Assembly (NCBI RefSeq): GCF_021390595.1
Contig: NZ_JAJEJR010000001.1
Span: 2,790,001 to 2,854,000, forward strand
DNA length: 64,000 bases
Source of the DNA: Paraburkholderia sp. HP33-1
GTDB lineage: Bacteria > Pseudomonadota > Gammaproteobacteria > Burkholderiales > Burkholderiaceae
Direction of reading: 5' to 3'
Below, one piece after another: positions 1 through 9,690 of this stretch. Within the stretch, counting starts at the first letter, position 1. Every line of letters begins with the position of its first letter. The translations under genes and the position numbers were made by a program. The notes beneath the pieces are model-generated. The model ran no database searches. It was not told the DNA's origin and worked only from the letters and a program-made list of their open reading frames with translations.

Positions 1-197
1 TTCGCGGCCGCCGCCCGATAGGGCTCGCCGCCGCCCGATGGCCGATCCGTCCCACGCGTGGCTTTAATTTGCCTTTCAAACGCCCCCCGTGCATATCGCC
101 GCCGGGAATGCCGGAATAGCCCCGCGTGGTCTTGTTGCGACTTTTCGTCCCCGATACCTTGGAGTCATCCCAAAACGAGATGGTGGAGACAGACGAT

Positions 198-1607
198 ATG
201 CAAGCAAACACGGTTCACCCGTGCGACGAGCGCCTACCCGCGGGCCAGTTGCTTACCCTCGGTATTCAGCACGTGCTGGTCATGTACGCCGGCGCGGTTG
301 CGGTGCCGCTGATCATCGGCGCGGCGCTGAAGCTGCCGAAAGACCAGGTCGCCTTCCTGATCAGCGCGGATCTGTTCTCCTGCGGCATCGCCACGCTGAT
401 CCAGACGCTCGGACTGTGGATCTTCGGCATCCGCCTGCCCGTCATCATGGGCTGCACATTCGCGGCCGTCGGCCCGATGGTCGCGATCGGCACCAATCCT
501 TCGCTCGGCATCCTCGACATCTTCGGCTCGACGATCGCGGCCGGCGTGATCGGCATTCTGCTCGCGCCCGCGGTCGGCAAGCTGTTGCGCTTCTTCCCGC
601 CGGTCGTGATCGGCGTCGTGATCTCGGTGATCGGCCTGTCGCTGATGGAAGTCGGCATCAACTGGGCAGCCGGCGGCGTGGGCAATCCCGACTACGGCAA
701 TCCGGTGTATCTGGGCCTGTCGCTCCTCGTGCTGACGCTGATCCTGCTGATCAACAAGTTCGCCAGGGGCTTCGTCGCCAATATCTCGGTGCTTCTCGGC
801 ATCGTCGCGGGCTTCGTGATCGCGCTGCTGCTCGGCCGCGTCAACATGGACGGCGTCACGCACGCTCCGTGGGTCGGCTTCGTGATGCCGTTCCACTTCG
901 GCCTGCCGCACTTCGATCCGCTGTCGATCGCGACGATGGTCACCGTGATGTTCGTCACCTTCATCGAATCGACCGGGATGTTCCTCGCGGTTGGCGACAT
1001 GGTCGATCGTCCGGTCGACCAGAAAACGCTGGTGCGCGGCTTGCGCGTCGACGGCCTCGGCACGCTGATCGGCGGCATCTTCAACTCGTTCCCGCATACG
1101 TCGTTCTCGCAGAACGTCGGGCTGATCGGCGTGACCGGCGTGAAGAGCCGCTTCGTCTGCGCGATGGGCGGCGTGATCCTCGTGCTGCTCGGCCTGTTTC
1201 CGAAGATGGCGCAGGTGGTCGCGTCGGTGCCGGCATTCGTGCTCGGCGGCGCGGGCATCGTGATGTTCGGCATGGTCGCGGCGAATGGCATCAAGGTGCT
1301 GTCGCGCGTCGACTTCGTGAGGAATCACCACAACCTGTTCATCGTCGCGGTCAGCATCGGGCTCGGCCTCGTACCAGTCGTGTCACCGCACTTCTTCTCG
1401 CAACTGCCGCCGGCGCTGTCGCCGCTATTGCATAGCGGGATTCTGCTCGCGTCGGTCTCTGCGGTCGCGCTGAACCTGATCTTCAACGGCGTGAAAAGCG
1501 AGAAGAAGGCGAAGAGCGAGATTCGCCGTGCCGGCCGCGATCTCGACAAAAGCGTGGGCGGCGAAGCGCAGCACAGCGAGATGCTGCGAGCGGCGGATCT
1601 GCACTGA
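198..1607 (+). CDS. NCS2-family purine (xanthine/uric acid type) permease
   Basis: Inner-membrane nucleobase:cation symporter-2 protein of 469 residues with about 12-14 hydrophobic segments and a short basic C-terminal tail. The first helix carries the family His (LTLGIQHVLVMYAG). The transport signature near residues 300-320 reads SFSQNVGLIGVTGVKSR, which is closer to the xanthine/urate (PbuX, UacT) branch than to the uracil branch. A helix with FIESTGMFLAVGD supplies the conserved acidic residue. I chose the ATG at 198 because a GGAGA sits 8 nt upstream; an in-frame ATG at 180 is the alternative. It stands alone and ends at a strong bidirectional terminator. Substrate choice between xanthine and urate is inferred. 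Confidence 0.88.
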   Translation: MQANTVHPCDERLPAGQLLTLGIQHVLVMYAGAVAVPLIIGAALKLPKDQVAFLISADLFSCGIATLIQTLGLWIFGIRLPVIMGCTFAAVGPMVAIGTNPSLGILDIFGSTIAAGVIGILLAPAVGKLLRFFPPVVIGVVISVIGLSLMEVGINWAAGGVGNPDYGNPVYLGLSLLVLTLILLINKFARGFVANISVLLGIVAGFVIALLLGRVNMDGVTHAPWVGFVMPFHFGLPHFDPLSIATMVTVMFVTFIESTGMFLAVGDMVDRPVDQKTLVRGLRVDGLGTLIGGIFNSFPHTSFSQNVGLIGVTGVKSRFVCAMGGVILVLLGLFPKMAQVVASVPAFVLGGAGIVMFGMVAANGIKVLSRVDFVRNHHNLFIVAVSIGLGLVPVVSPHFFSQLPPALSPLLHSGILLASVSAVALNLIFNGVKSEKKAKSEIRRAGRDLDKSVGGEAQHSEMLRAADLH

Positions 1608-1657
1608 GCATCGTTGATGCGTCATTGATGCTTCGCGCGACGCCGAATGCCGCGCAT

Positions 1658-1697
1658 AAACAGAAACGCCACGGCATGCCGTGGCGTTTCTGTTTTG
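1658..1697. terminator. Bidirectional terminator, perfect 38-nt palindrome
   Basis: Positions 1658-1695 form an uninterrupted palindrome (AAACAGAAACGCC... and its exact complement) with A-rich and T-rich ends. This gives a U-tract in both directions. It lies between the convergent permease (plus) and outer-membrane efflux gene (minus), so it can end both transcripts. Confidence 0.85.
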
Positions 1698-1724
1698 CTT
1701 CAGCGTTTCATCAACCCGCCGCGC

Positions 1725-3239
1725 TTACCCCGCGCTCGCCGCCGATGCCGCAACCGGCGCGCTCGCCGCACCGTAGTCGACCGGTGCGTCGGCGGGACGC
1801 GGCTGCTCGCCGTTGTGCTCGATCCAGCCGCCGCCGAGCGCCTGATACAGCGTGACCAGGTTCTGCAGACGCTCCATGCGCGCGGTAACCAGCGCCTGCT
1901 GCGCCACATACAGAGCAGTCTGCGCGGTCAACACCGACAGATAGCTGTCGACACCGCTCTTGTAACGGAGGGTCGACAGATCCAGCCGGCGCTGCTCGGC
2001 CGCGGTATCCCGCTCAAGCGCGGCGATCTGCTCGTCGTACGTGCCGCGCGCGGCCAGTCCGTCCGCCACTTCCCGGAAGGCCGTCTGGATCGCCTTTTCA
2101 TACGTGGCGATCTGCACGTTCTTCTCGATGTTGGCGAGGTTCAGGTTGGCGATATTCTGCCCGCCCTCGAAGATCGGCAGCGTGATCGACGGCGCGAAAC
2201 TCCACGCCGCCGAGCCCGGCTTGAACAGGCCGCCGAGTGTGGGACTCAGCGTGCCGACGCTGCCCGTCAGCGTGACCTTCGGGAAGAACGCCGCGCGCGC
2301 CGCGCCGATGTTCGCGTTGGCCGCGAGCAGATTCTCCTCGGCTTCCATGATGTCCGGACGACGCGTCAGCAGATCGGACGGCAAGCCCGCTGGAATATCC
2401 GTGAGCAGACTCTGGTCGCTCAGCGGCAGACCTGGCGCCAGATCAGCCGGCAACGGCTCACCGATCAGCAGCGCCAGCGCGTTGTCGGCCTGCGCCCGCA
2501 AACGCATCTGCGACTGCAGGTTCGCGCTCGCGGTTTCGACGACCGTTTGCGACTGGCGCAGATCGAGTTCCGAACCGGTGCCGTTGTCGAACTGCAGTTT
2601 GGTAATCCGATACGACTCCTGCGCCGTGACCAGCGTGTTCTGCGTGACCTTCAGCAGATCGTCCAGTTCGAGCACCGTCAGGTACTGGTTCGCCACCTGC
2701 GAGACCAGTGCGATTTCCGCAGCCTTGCGCGCCTGCGCGGTGCCGAGGTAAGTGGCCAACGCCTGGTCCCTCAGGCTCTGCACGCGCCCGAAAAAGTCGA
2801 TTTCCCACGACGCGTTCAAGCCCACCGAGTACGAGTTGGAGATCGTCTGGCCGGTGGCCGTGAGGTCTTTCGGCGTGCGCGACTTGCTTTGCGAGGCCGC
2901 GGCGTTGAGCGTCGGGAACAGCTCCGCACGGACGATACGGTACTGCGCCGCCGACGCCTGCATGTTCAGCACCGACACACGCAGATCGCGGTTGTTCTTC
3001 AGCGCGATTTCGATCAACTGCTGCAGACGCGGATCGACGAAGAAGTCGCGCCAGCCGATGTCGGCGGCAGCCTGCCCGTTCGCGCTGTGCGCGCCGGACG
3101 CGCCCGGCTGCTGGTCGTAGACGCCGCCCGTCGGGAAGGTCGCCGTCACGGGCGCAGCGGGCCGCTCGTAGTGCGGCGCCATCGTGCAACCCGTGGCGAG
3201 CAGCACGACCGCCACTGCAATCAAAGAGTGTTTTTGCAT
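1725..3239 (-). CDS. oprB: Outer membrane efflux lipoprotein (OprM/NodT family), OMF of the RND pump
   Basis: Outer-membrane channel of a tripartite RND pump, 504 residues. The N-terminus MQKHSLIAVAVVLLATGC is a lipoprotein signal with the lipobox Cys at residue 18, followed by MAPHYERPAAPV, typical of NodT-family factors. Two TolC-like repeats follow, with the RRPDIMEAEENLLAANANIGAARAA-type motif of OprM near the middle. The start is the ATG beginning that signal; only one base separates it from the stop of the upstream RND gene, so the two are translationally coupled. It is the last gene of a bpeA-bpeB-oprB-like operon. The symbol follows the Burkholderia BpeAB-OprB system; equivalence is inferred from order and sequence character. 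Confidence 0.88.
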   Translation of the reverse strand: MQKHSLIAVAVVLLATGCTMAPHYERPAAPVTATFPTGGVYDQQPGASGAHSANGQAAADIGWRDFFVDPRLQQLIEIALKNNRDLRVSVLNMQASAAQYRIVRAELFPTLNAAASQSKSRTPKDLTATGQTISNSYSVGLNASWEIDFFGRVQSLRDQALATYLGTAQARKAAEIALVSQVANQYLTVLELDDLLKVTQNTLVTAQESYRITKLQFDNGTGSELDLRQSQTVVETASANLQSQMRLRAQADNALALLIGEPLPADLAPGLPLSDQSLLTDIPAGLPSDLLTRRPDIMEAEENLLAANANIGAARAAFFPKVTLTGSVGTLSPTLGGLFKPGSAAWSFAPSITLPIFEGGQNIANLNLANIEKNVQIATYEKAIQTAFREVADGLAARGTYDEQIAALERDTAAEQRRLDLSTLRYKSGVDSYLSVLTAQTALYVAQQALVTARMERLQNLVTLYQALGGGWIEHNGEQPRPADAPVDYGAASAPVAASAASAG

Positions 3240-3240
3240 C

Positions 3241-6200
3241 TCAATGCCCATCCTTGCCCGTGCCATTGTCATCCGACCCGTCGGCCGTGCCACCCGTCGC
3301 GCCGCCTTGCGGATCGTGCGGATGGTGTTGTTGGTAGTGGCGCATCGCCTCATCCGGATCTTCCGTCTCGCCGCCGAACTTCGCGCGAATCACGACGAAG
3401 AACATCGGGATCATGAAGATCGCGAGGAAGGTCGCCGTCAACATCCCGCCGATCACGCCGGTACCGATCGCGTGCTGGCTTGCCGAGCCCGCGCCGTTAC
3501 TGATCGCGAGCGGCAGCACGCCGAGAATGAACGCGAGCGAGGTCATCAGGATCGGACGCAACCGCAGACGCGCCGCTTCGAGCGCGGCCTCGATCGGCCC
3601 CATGCCTTCGCTCTGCTGCAGTTCGCGCGCGAATTCCACGATCAGAATCGCGTTCTTCGCCGACAGACCGACCGTGGTCAACAGACCCACCTGGAAGAAC
3701 ACGTCGTTCTCGAGCCCGCGCAGCGTCGCGGCCAGCAGTGCGCCGATCACGCCGAGCGGCACCACCATGATCACCGAGAACGGGATCGACCAGCTTTCAT
3801 ACAGCGCCGCGAGACACAGGAACACGACGAGGATCGAGATGCCGTACAGGATCGGCGCCTGCGAACCCGACTGGCGCTCCTGCAGCGACAGACCCGTCCA
3901 CTCGTAACCGACGCCCGCCGGCAGCTTCGTGACGAGCGCTTCCATCGCCGCCATCGCCTGACCGGTCGATTTGCCCGGCGCGGCCGCACCCTGGATTTCC
4001 ACCGACGAGATACCGTTGTAGCGCTCGAGTTTCGGCGAGCCGAACGTCCACTGGGTGCTCGCGAAGGCCGAGAACGGCACCATCGTGCCCGCGGCGTTGC
4101 GCACGAACCAGGCGTTCACGTCTTCCGGTTTCATCCGGAACGGCGCGTCGCCCTGCAGGTACACCTTCTTGATCCGGCCGTCGGTGTCGAGGAAGTTGTT
4201 CACGTACGCCGACGCCCACGCGATCGAGAACGTCTGGTCGATCGAGGACAGCGACACACCGAGCGCCGAAGCCTTCTCGTGGTCGATGCTCACCTTGAAC
4301 TGCGGCGTATCGTTCAGGCCGTTCGGACGCACCTGCGCGAGCGTCGGATCCTTCGCCGCCAGACCGAGCAGCATGTTGCGCGCTTCCATCAGCTTCGCGT
4401 GGCCGATACCCGCGCGATCCTGCAGCTGGAAGTCGAAGCCCGCCGCGGTGCCGAGCTCAGGAATCGACGGCGGATTGACCGGATACACCGTTGCGTTCTT
4501 GTAGGTGCTGAAGTGCATGAACAGACGGCCCACCAGCGCCTGCACCTTCTGGTCCGGATGCTGACGCTGCGCGTAGTCCTTCATCCGCACGAACACGAGA
4601 CCGGCATTCTGGCCGCGACCCGCGAAGCTGAAGCCGTTCACCGTGAAGGTCGATTCGACGATCGCCTTCTCGTCGTTGAGCAGGTAGTCCGACACGTCCT
4701 TCAGCGCGTGCGCGGTGGTTTCCTGCGTGGAACCCGCCGGCGTTTGCACGAGCACGAACATCGTGCCCTGGTCTTCGTCAGGCAGGAACGACTTCGGCAG
4801 TCGCACGAACAGCAGCCCCACCGCGAAGATCACCACCATGTAGATGATGAGCCAGCGGCCCGAGCGCTTGATCACGTGGTGCACGCCCGAGTGATACTTG
4901 TCGCGGCTCGTGTTGAACGTACGGTTGAACCAGCCGAAAAAGCCGGTGGCTTTTTCGTGCTGCCCCTTCGGAATCGGCTTCAGGATCGTCGCGCACAGCG
5001 CTGGCGTCAGAACCAACGCGACGAGCACGGACAGCACCATCGCCGCGACGATCGTCAGCGAGAACTGCCGGTAGATCGCACCGACCGAGCCGCCCGAGAA
5101 CGCCACCGGCACGAACACCGCCGACAGCACGAGCGCCACGCCGACGAGCGCGCCGGTGATCTGGTCCATCGCCTTGCGGGTTGCGTCGCGAGGCGATAAG
5201 CCCTCCTCCTGCATCACCCGCTCGACGTTTTCCACCACCACGATCGCGTCGTCCACCAGCAGACCGATCGCAAGCACGAGACCGAACATCGACAGCACGT
5301 TGATCGAGAAACCGACCACGCTCATGATCGCGAACGTACCGAGCAGCACCACCGGCACCGCGATCGTCGGGATCAGCGTGGCGCGCAGGTTCTGCAGGAA
5401 CAGGTACATGACGAGGAACACGAGCACGATACCTTCGAGCAGCGTCTTGACCACTTCCTCGATCGACAGGCGCACGAACGGCGTCGTGTCGTACGGGTAC
5501 TGCACGACGAGACCGTGCGGGAAGTACTTCGACAGTTCGGCGATCTTCGTGCGCACCGCTTTCGCGGTGGAGAGCGCGTTCGCGCCGGTGGCGAGCTGGA
5601 TACCGAAGCCTGCCGTCGGCTGACCGTTGTACTTGGTGTCGAAGTTGTAGTTTTCGCCGCCGAGCTCGATGTGCGACACGTCGCGCAGACGCACCTGCGA
5701 GCCGTCCTGATTCACCTTCAGCAGGATGTTGCCGAACTGCTCGGGGGTATTGAGCAGGGTGGCCTGCGTGATCGTGGCCTGCAGCACCTGACCCGGCACC
5801 GACGGCGTACCGCCGAGCGAGCCGCCCGCGACCTGCACGTTCTGCGCCTGCAGCGCGGTTTCGACATCGAGCGGCGTCAGGCCGAAGTTGTTCAGCTTGT
5901 TCGCGTCGAGCCAGATCCGCATCGCGTACTGCGAGCCGAACAACGTCACCGTGCCCACGCCGTCGATACGGCTGATCGGATCCTGGATGTTCGACGCCAC
6001 GTAGTTCGCGAGGTCGTACTTGTTCATGCTGCCGTCGGTCGACACGAACGCCATCACCAGCAGGAAGCTGCTGCTCGACTTCGTGACCTTGGTGCCGAGC
6101 TGCTGCACCGCCTGCGGCAGCAGCGGCGTGGCGAGCTGCAGCTTGTTCTGCACCTGCACCTGCGCGATGTCAGGGTTGGTGCCGGCCGCGAACGTCAGCG

Positions 6201-6471
6201 TGATGGTGGCCGTACCCGAGTCGTCCGAGGTCGACGCGAGGTACAGCAGGTGGTCGAGACCACTCATCTGTTGCTCGATCACCTGCGTGACGGTGTCTTC
6301 CACCGTCTTCGCCGAAGCACCCGGATAGGTTGCGCTGATCTGGATGGACGGCGGCGCGATGGTCGGGTATTGCGCGATCGGCAGTGTGAACACCGACGCG
6401 AGACCCGCGAGCATCAGGATGATGGCGATCACCCATGCAAAAATCGGGCGATCAATAAAGAACTTTGCCAT
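3241..6471 (-). CDS. bpeB: RND multidrug efflux transporter (HAE1/AcrB-MexB type inner membrane pump)
   Basis: Proton-driven drug exporter of 1076 residues, slightly longer than AcrB because of a His/Gly/Asp-rich C-terminal tail. It starts [17 protein letters not shown], the standard HAE1 opening. Large periplasmic loops follow TM1 and TM7. The proton relay helix is visible as [19 protein letters not shown], with the paired Asp residues near 405-410. The second half repeats the fold. It works with the upstream adaptor (18-bp gap) and the downstream channel (1-bp gap) as one operon, under the divergent TetR regulator. Sequence style and the adjacent BpeR-like repressor favour the BpeAB-OprB clade over AmrAB-OprA, but I cannot run a tree. 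Confidence 0.93.
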   Translation of the reverse strand: MAKFFIDRPIFAWVIAIILMLAGLASVFTLPIAQYPTIAPPSIQISATYPGASAKTVEDTVTQVIEQQMSGLDHLLYLASTSDDSGTATITLTFAAGTNPDIAQVQVQNKLQLATPLLPQAVQQLGTKVTKSSSSFLLVMAFVSTDGSMNKYDLANYVASNIQDPISRIDGVGTVTLFGSQYAMRIWLDANKLNNFGLTPLDVETALQAQNVQVAGGSLGGTPSVPGQVLQATITQATLLNTPEQFGNILLKVNQDGSQVRLRDVSHIELGGENYNFDTKYNGQPTAGFGIQLATGANALSTAKAVRTKIAELSKYFPHGLVVQYPYDTTPFVRLSIEEVVKTLLEGIVLVFLVMYLFLQNLRATLIPTIAVPVVLLGTFAIMSVVGFSINVLSMFGLVLAIGLLVDDAIVVVENVERVMQEEGLSPRDATRKAMDQITGALVGVALVLSAVFVPVAFSGGSVGAIYRQFSLTIVAAMVLSVLVALVLTPALCATILKPIPKGQHEKATGFFGWFNRTFNTSRDKYHSGVHHVIKRSGRWLIIYMVVIFAVGLLFVRLPKSFLPDEDQGTMFVLVQTPAGSTQETTAHALKDVSDYLLNDEKAIVESTFTVNGFSFAGRGQNAGLVFVRMKDYAQRQHPDQKVQALVGRLFMHFSTYKNATVYPVNPPSIPELGTAAGFDFQLQDRAGIGHAKLMEARNMLLGLAAKDPTLAQVRPNGLNDTPQFKVSIDHEKASALGVSLSSIDQTFSIAWASAYVNNFLDTDGRIKKVYLQGDAPFRMKPEDVNAWFVRNAAGTMVPFSAFASTQWTFGSPKLERYNGISSVEIQGAAAPGKSTGQAMAAMEALVTKLPAGVGYEWTGLSLQERQSGSQAPILYGISILVVFLCLAALYESWSIPFSVIMVVPLGVIGALLAATLRGLENDVFFQVGLLTTVGLSAKNAILIVEFARELQQSEGMGPIEAALEAARLRLRPILMTSLAFILGVLPLAISNGAGSASQHAIGTGVIGGMLTATFLAIFMIPMFFVVIRAKFGGETEDPDEAMRHYQQHHPHDPQGGATGGTADGSDDNGTGKDGH

Positions 6472-6489
6472 GAGGCGGGCTCCCTGTTA

Positions 6490-7713
6490 TTACGCGCCCG
6501 ACGCGGCGGAGGCAGGTTGAGCCGCGGGTTGCCCCGTCTGCGCGCCGTTCGCGGCGGCTTCGGAAGCCGGAGTGCCGGGCAGCTGCGCCGGCACGGGCTT
6601 GACCTGCTGGCCGGGGCGCGCCTTGTCGGTGCCCTGGACGATCACGCGGTCACCCATTTTCAGGCCGTCGGAGACCACCCAGTACGAGCCGAAGGTGCCC
6701 GAAGTGACGAGCTGACGCAGTTCGACCTTGTTGTCGCTGCCGACGACGAGCGCAGTAGGCTGACCCTTCTGGTCGTGCGTGACGCCGACTTGCGGCACGA
6801 TCAGCGCGTTCTGGTTGACGCCCTGGTCGATCTTCGCGCGCACGAACATGCCCGGCAGCAGCACATGGTTCGGGTTCTTGAAGATCGCGCGCACCGTGAC
6901 CGAGCCGGTGCTCTGGTCGACGGTCACGTCGGTGAATTGCAGCTTGCCCTTCTCGGCGTAGATACGGCCGTCTTCGAGCACCAGCGACACCTGCGCGGCG
7001 CCGGGGCCGGTCGTCTTCAGACGCCCTTCCTGGATGTCGCGACGCAACTTCAGACCATCGAGGCTCGATTGCGTGAGGTCGACGTAGACCGGGTCGAGCT
7101 GCTGGACCGTGGCCATCAGCGTGGCCGCGCTCTGCTGCACGAAGGCGCCCGGCGTGACCTGCGACACGCCGATCTGGCCGGTCACGGGCGAGGTCACGTC
7201 GGTATAGCCGAGGTTGATCTGCGCGGTATCGACCGCGGCCTTGCCTGCGGCGACGTCGGCGGCGGCCTGGCCTTCGGCGGCGACCGCGTTGTCGTAGTCC
7301 TGCTTGCTGACCGCGTTCGCGGCGACCAGCACCTTGTAGCGACTGGCCTGCGCGGTGGTCGACGCGAGGTTCGCCTGCGCCTTCGCGAGCGTTGCCTTGG
7401 CGTTGTTCAACGACGCGATGTACGGCGCCGGATCGATCTTGTACAGACGCTGGCCGGCCTTGACCTCGCTACCCTCGGTGAACTCGCGGTGCAGCACGAT
7501 GCCGTCGACCCGCGCGCGCACCTGCGCGACGAGGAAAGCACTGGTACGGCCGGGGAGTTCGGTGACGACGGGCACGGTCGTCGGCTGGAGGGTGACGATG
7601 CCGACTTCGGGGGCCTGTGGCGGCGGAGCAGATTGTTTTGGTCCGCATGCCGCCAGCAAGATGGCAGCCGTCGCGGCACTGATTAAGCGGAATGGAACCC
7701 GTTCGACGCGCAT
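6490..7713 (-). CDS. bpeA: RND efflux periplasmic adaptor (membrane fusion) lipoprotein
   Basis: Periplasmic adaptor of 407 residues joining the RND pump to the outer-membrane channel. The N-terminus MRVERVPFRLISAATAAILLAACG has a lipobox Cys near residue 23, so it is probably anchored by lipid to the inner membrane. After it come the split lipoyl domain, an alpha-hairpin rich in Ala/Lys/Gln (about 100-160) and a beta-barrel ending near VIVQGTDKARPGQQVKPV. The C-terminal 30 residues are Ala/Pro/Gln-rich. I chose the ATG at 7713 over the longer reading from 7755 because AGAGG lies about 7 nt upstream and the signal peptide then starts correctly. First gene of the pump operon. Confidence 0.92.
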   Translation of the reverse strand: MRVERVPFRLISAATAAILLAACGPKQSAPPPQAPEVGIVTLQPTTVPVVTELPGRTSAFLVAQVRARVDGIVLHREFTEGSEVKAGQRLYKIDPAPYIASLNNAKATLAKAQANLASTTAQASRYKVLVAANAVSKQDYDNAVAAEGQAAADVAAGKAAVDTAQINLGYTDVTSPVTGQIGVSQVTPGAFVQQSAATLMATVQQLDPVYVDLTQSSLDGLKLRRDIQEGRLKTTGPGAAQVSLVLEDGRIYAEKGKLQFTDVTVDQSTGSVTVRAIFKNPNHVLLPGMFVRAKIDQGVNQNALIVPQVGVTHDQKGQPTALVVGSDNKVELRQLVTSGTFGSYWVVSDGLKMGDRVIVQGTDKARPGQQVKPVPAQLPGTPASEAAANGAQTGQPAAQPASAASGA

Positions 7714-8137
7714 GGAGCGACCTCTGTCAAAGACTGAGAATGAAAAAGCGCGCATCCCTACCCCGGGGACAACAGCGCAAACAGGCGTCTCGCGACGCTC
7801 AACCGGAAGCCCACGGATGCAAACCTTCGCCTGCAGGACACCCTGCTACGAATGCACCATCTCGGGGAGTGCCGCACAGCGCCGCCGTTTGGCGGGTGAA
7901 GTTGCGTTTTGGCATGCAGCAGTGACGGATATTAACCGGTCGTTGCAGCTTGGGCTATCCGATCATGGGGTGCTATTATATATACATCCACGAATGCATG
8001 TATAAGTGCATTTACATCTTTTCGGGGTCGAGGTTCGCAAGTTCGCTTCGTTATTCGCTTGAAAAGTAGTCAGATTGTCATCGGGTTGACTTAAAACCGC
8101 CCGGAGAAACTCCAAGATCAGCGCAGGTCATACCAAT
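7714..8137. promoter_or_regulatory. Divergent control region bpeA / bpeR
   Basis: A 424-bp gene-free stretch between the adaptor gene (minus) and the TetR gene (plus). On the minus strand a perfect -10 TATAAT reads from 7980 to 7975, with the AcrR-like operator directly upstream in its spacer and -35 zone. On the plus strand a TTGAC lies at 8086-8090 and an AGG at 8125-8127 may serve as the ribosome site for the regulator. Nothing else gene-like is seen in it. Confidence 0.65.
7981..8004. promoter_or_regulatory. AcrR/TtgR-like operator
   Basis: A 24-bp imperfect palindrome, TATACAT-N10-ATGTATA, with a further two matching inner pairs (20 of 24 positions symmetric). Its right half contains GAATGCATG, very like the GAATGTATG half of the Escherichia coli acrAB operator bound by AcrR. 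It overlaps the spacer and -35 area of the TATAAT promoter reading into bpeA. It is a strong candidate site for repression by the adjacent TetR protein. Confidence 0.75.
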
Positions 8138-8782
8138 ATGGTCAGAAGAACCAAAGAAGAGGCGTTGGAGACACGCAACCGGATTCTCGACGCGGCCGAA
8201 CAGGTCTTTTTCGAGAAAGGAGTATCGCGCACGTCGCTGGCCGATATCGCACATGCCGCGGGCGTCACGCGCGGCGCCATCTATTGGCACTTCGCGCACA
8301 AGAGCGATGTCTTCACCGCAATGTTCGACCGCGTGCTGCTGCCGCTTGACGAACTGAAGGCGGCGTCGAATGACCCCAACGTGGCCGATCCGCTTGGCCT
8401 CATCATGGAAACCTGCATGGTTTGCCTGCGCGACACTGCCAATGACCCGCGCCGCCGCCGCGTGTTCGACATCCTGTTCCTGAAGTGCGAGCTGGTCGAG
8501 GAGATGGGACCGGTGATGGAACGGTATCAGACCAATATGCGCGAGGGTCTCGCGAATATTGAAGGCGGTCTGCGTAACGCGATCTCCAAAGGCCAATTGC
8601 CCGCCGATCTCGACACCAAGCTCGCCACGGCGATGGTGCATGCTTTTGTCGGTGGCTCGCTGCGCGACATGCTGTTTTTGCCCGATGCGACCGACTTCGC
8701 CACACATGCGCAGCAGATGGTGGAAGCGATGTTCGACGCGTTGCGCCTGAGTCCGGCGTTGCGCAGGAAGGCGGCGGCGTAG
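8138..8782 (+). CDS. bpeR: TetR-family efflux repressor (AcrR/TtgR/BpeR type)
   Basis: Ligand-responsive repressor of 214 residues. The N-terminus MVRRTKEEALETRNRILDAA leads into the TetR DNA-binding domain, with the recognition segment TRGAIYWHFAHKSDVF at about 45-60, characteristic of AcrR/TtgR/SmeT. The rest is a helical ligand-binding domain matching the AcrR-type C-terminal family. It is divergent from the RND pump operon and faces an AcrR-like operator, so it probably represses the pump until a drug or signal binds. An AGG is 10 nt before the ATG. It is followed by its own terminator. Confidence 0.9.
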   Translation: MVRRTKEEALETRNRILDAAEQVFFEKGVSRTSLADIAHAAGVTRGAIYWHFAHKSDVFTAMFDRVLLPLDELKAASNDPNVADPLGLIMETCMVCLRDTANDPRRRRVFDILFLKCELVEEMGPVMERYQTNMREGLANIEGGLRNAISKGQLPADLDTKLATAMVHAFVGGSLRDMLFLPDATDFATHAQQMVEAMFDALRLSPALRRKAAA

Positions 8783-8812
8783 CCGGTGCGCAAGGGTTGC
8801 AGGTTCGGAAAG

Positions 8813-8850
8813 CGGGCGGTCCGGTGAACCGCCCGTTTGTTTTTGTTTTG
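8813..8850 (+). terminator. Terminator after bpeR
   Basis: Stem CGGGCGGT (8813-8820), 7-nt loop, ACCGCCCG (8828-8835), followed by a T-rich run TTTGTTTTTGTTTT. A standard intrinsic terminator for the plus-strand regulator gene. Confidence 0.8.
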
Positions 8851-8882
8851 GTGGACCGGGGCGCTCATCCAACGGGCTGCGT

Positions 8883-9521
8883 TCAGGCAACCGTCTGCCG
8901 CGCTCGAGCCGCCTGATTCGACGTATAGATATTGCCGCGCTCGAGCGGCGCGCCGCTCTTGAGCGCCGCGATCCACTGCTCGGTGCTCGCGACCGCGGCG
9001 AAGCGCGACTGCAGCACCACGCTAAACACGCGATGAATCTCCTCCGCGCTCGCGAAGCCCGCGCTGTTCTCGTACGGCACCGAGCCGGTCGCGTCGTGCA
9101 GGAACTCGACCGCGAGCCCCGCATGCACCGCGTGGTTGATCGTCGAGGCATCGCAGTTGTGGGTCATATAGCCGGTGACGGTCAGCGTATCGATCTGCCG
9201 GGCCGCGAGCCAGTCGGCCAGATCGGTGCCGGTGAATGCGCTCGGCAGTGACTTCTCGACGAAATGGTCATGAGCGCGCGAGCTCACGACCGTATGCAGT
9301 TCGGCGCCCGCGCTGCCGCGCGCAAACAGCGGAGAGGTAGCCGGCGCGACGTTCTGAACGACCACGACCGGCACATCGGCGGCACGCGCCGCATCGATTG
9401 CGCGACCGATGTTGGCGAGCGACGTCCGCACGTCCGGAAACTCGATCGGCAGGTCGCCGCTCACGTATTCGTTCTGTACGTCGATGACGATCAGCGCGCG
9501 GCGCGGTGCGGGTGTGGTCAT
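8883..9521 (-). CDS. Cysteine hydrolase, isochorismatase-like family
   Basis: Predicted cytoplasmic hydrolase of 212 residues with the isochorismatase/nicotinamidase fold. The catalytic triad is readable: Asp in ALIVIDVQNEY (residue about 14), Lys in VEKSLPSAFTGTDL, and the nucleophile Cys in VTGYMTHNCDAST, with the usual cis-peptide segment just before it. The start ATG at 9521 has AAGGAG about 7 nt upstream. It is divergent from a GlxA-type AraC regulator whose family often controls such amide hydrolases, which suggests that regulator controls it. The substrate is unknown. Confidence 0.85.
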   Translation of the reverse strand: MTTPAPRRALIVIDVQNEYVSGDLPIEFPDVRTSLANIGRAIDAARAADVPVVVVQNVAPATSPLFARGSAGAELHTVVSSRAHDHFVEKSLPSAFTGTDLADWLAARQIDTLTVTGYMTHNCDASTINHAVHAGLAVEFLHDATGSVPYENSAGFASAEEIHRVFSVVLQSRFAAVASTEQWIAALKSGAPLERGNIYTSNQAARARQTVA

Positions 9522-9690
9522 GGCAAGACTCCTTGTCAGAAAAAAGGTCGATGGCGCGCGCCCAGCGCGATGGCCGCAGCGCGACGGCAATGGCGGCATT
9601 GTTGCTCCGCGGCCCGCGCGCCGACAGCGGCCCGAATGACAAGCTTCGCTAGAATCGGGCCATACTTCCGGCATTCATGAGGCGTTCGGC

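Noticed and set aside
7-39. Short direct repeat GCCGCCGCCCGAT at the left edge
   Set aside because: Two copies of a GC-rich 13-mer are expected by chance in this composition and have no context.
234-1331. Long antisense frame over the permease, and similar ones at 3184-5199, 13389-14318, 24445-25485, 25778-27013, 27318-28742 and 35227-36828
   Set aside because: Arg/His/Asp-rich translations with no start signal or domain. They are mirror images of GC3-biased genes on the other strand.
3241-6471. Assignment of the RND pump to AmrAB-OprA
   Set aside because: The divergent AcrR/TtgR-like regulator, the AcrR-like operator and the MexB/AcrB style of the pump fit BpeAB-OprB better. Confirmation needs a tree.
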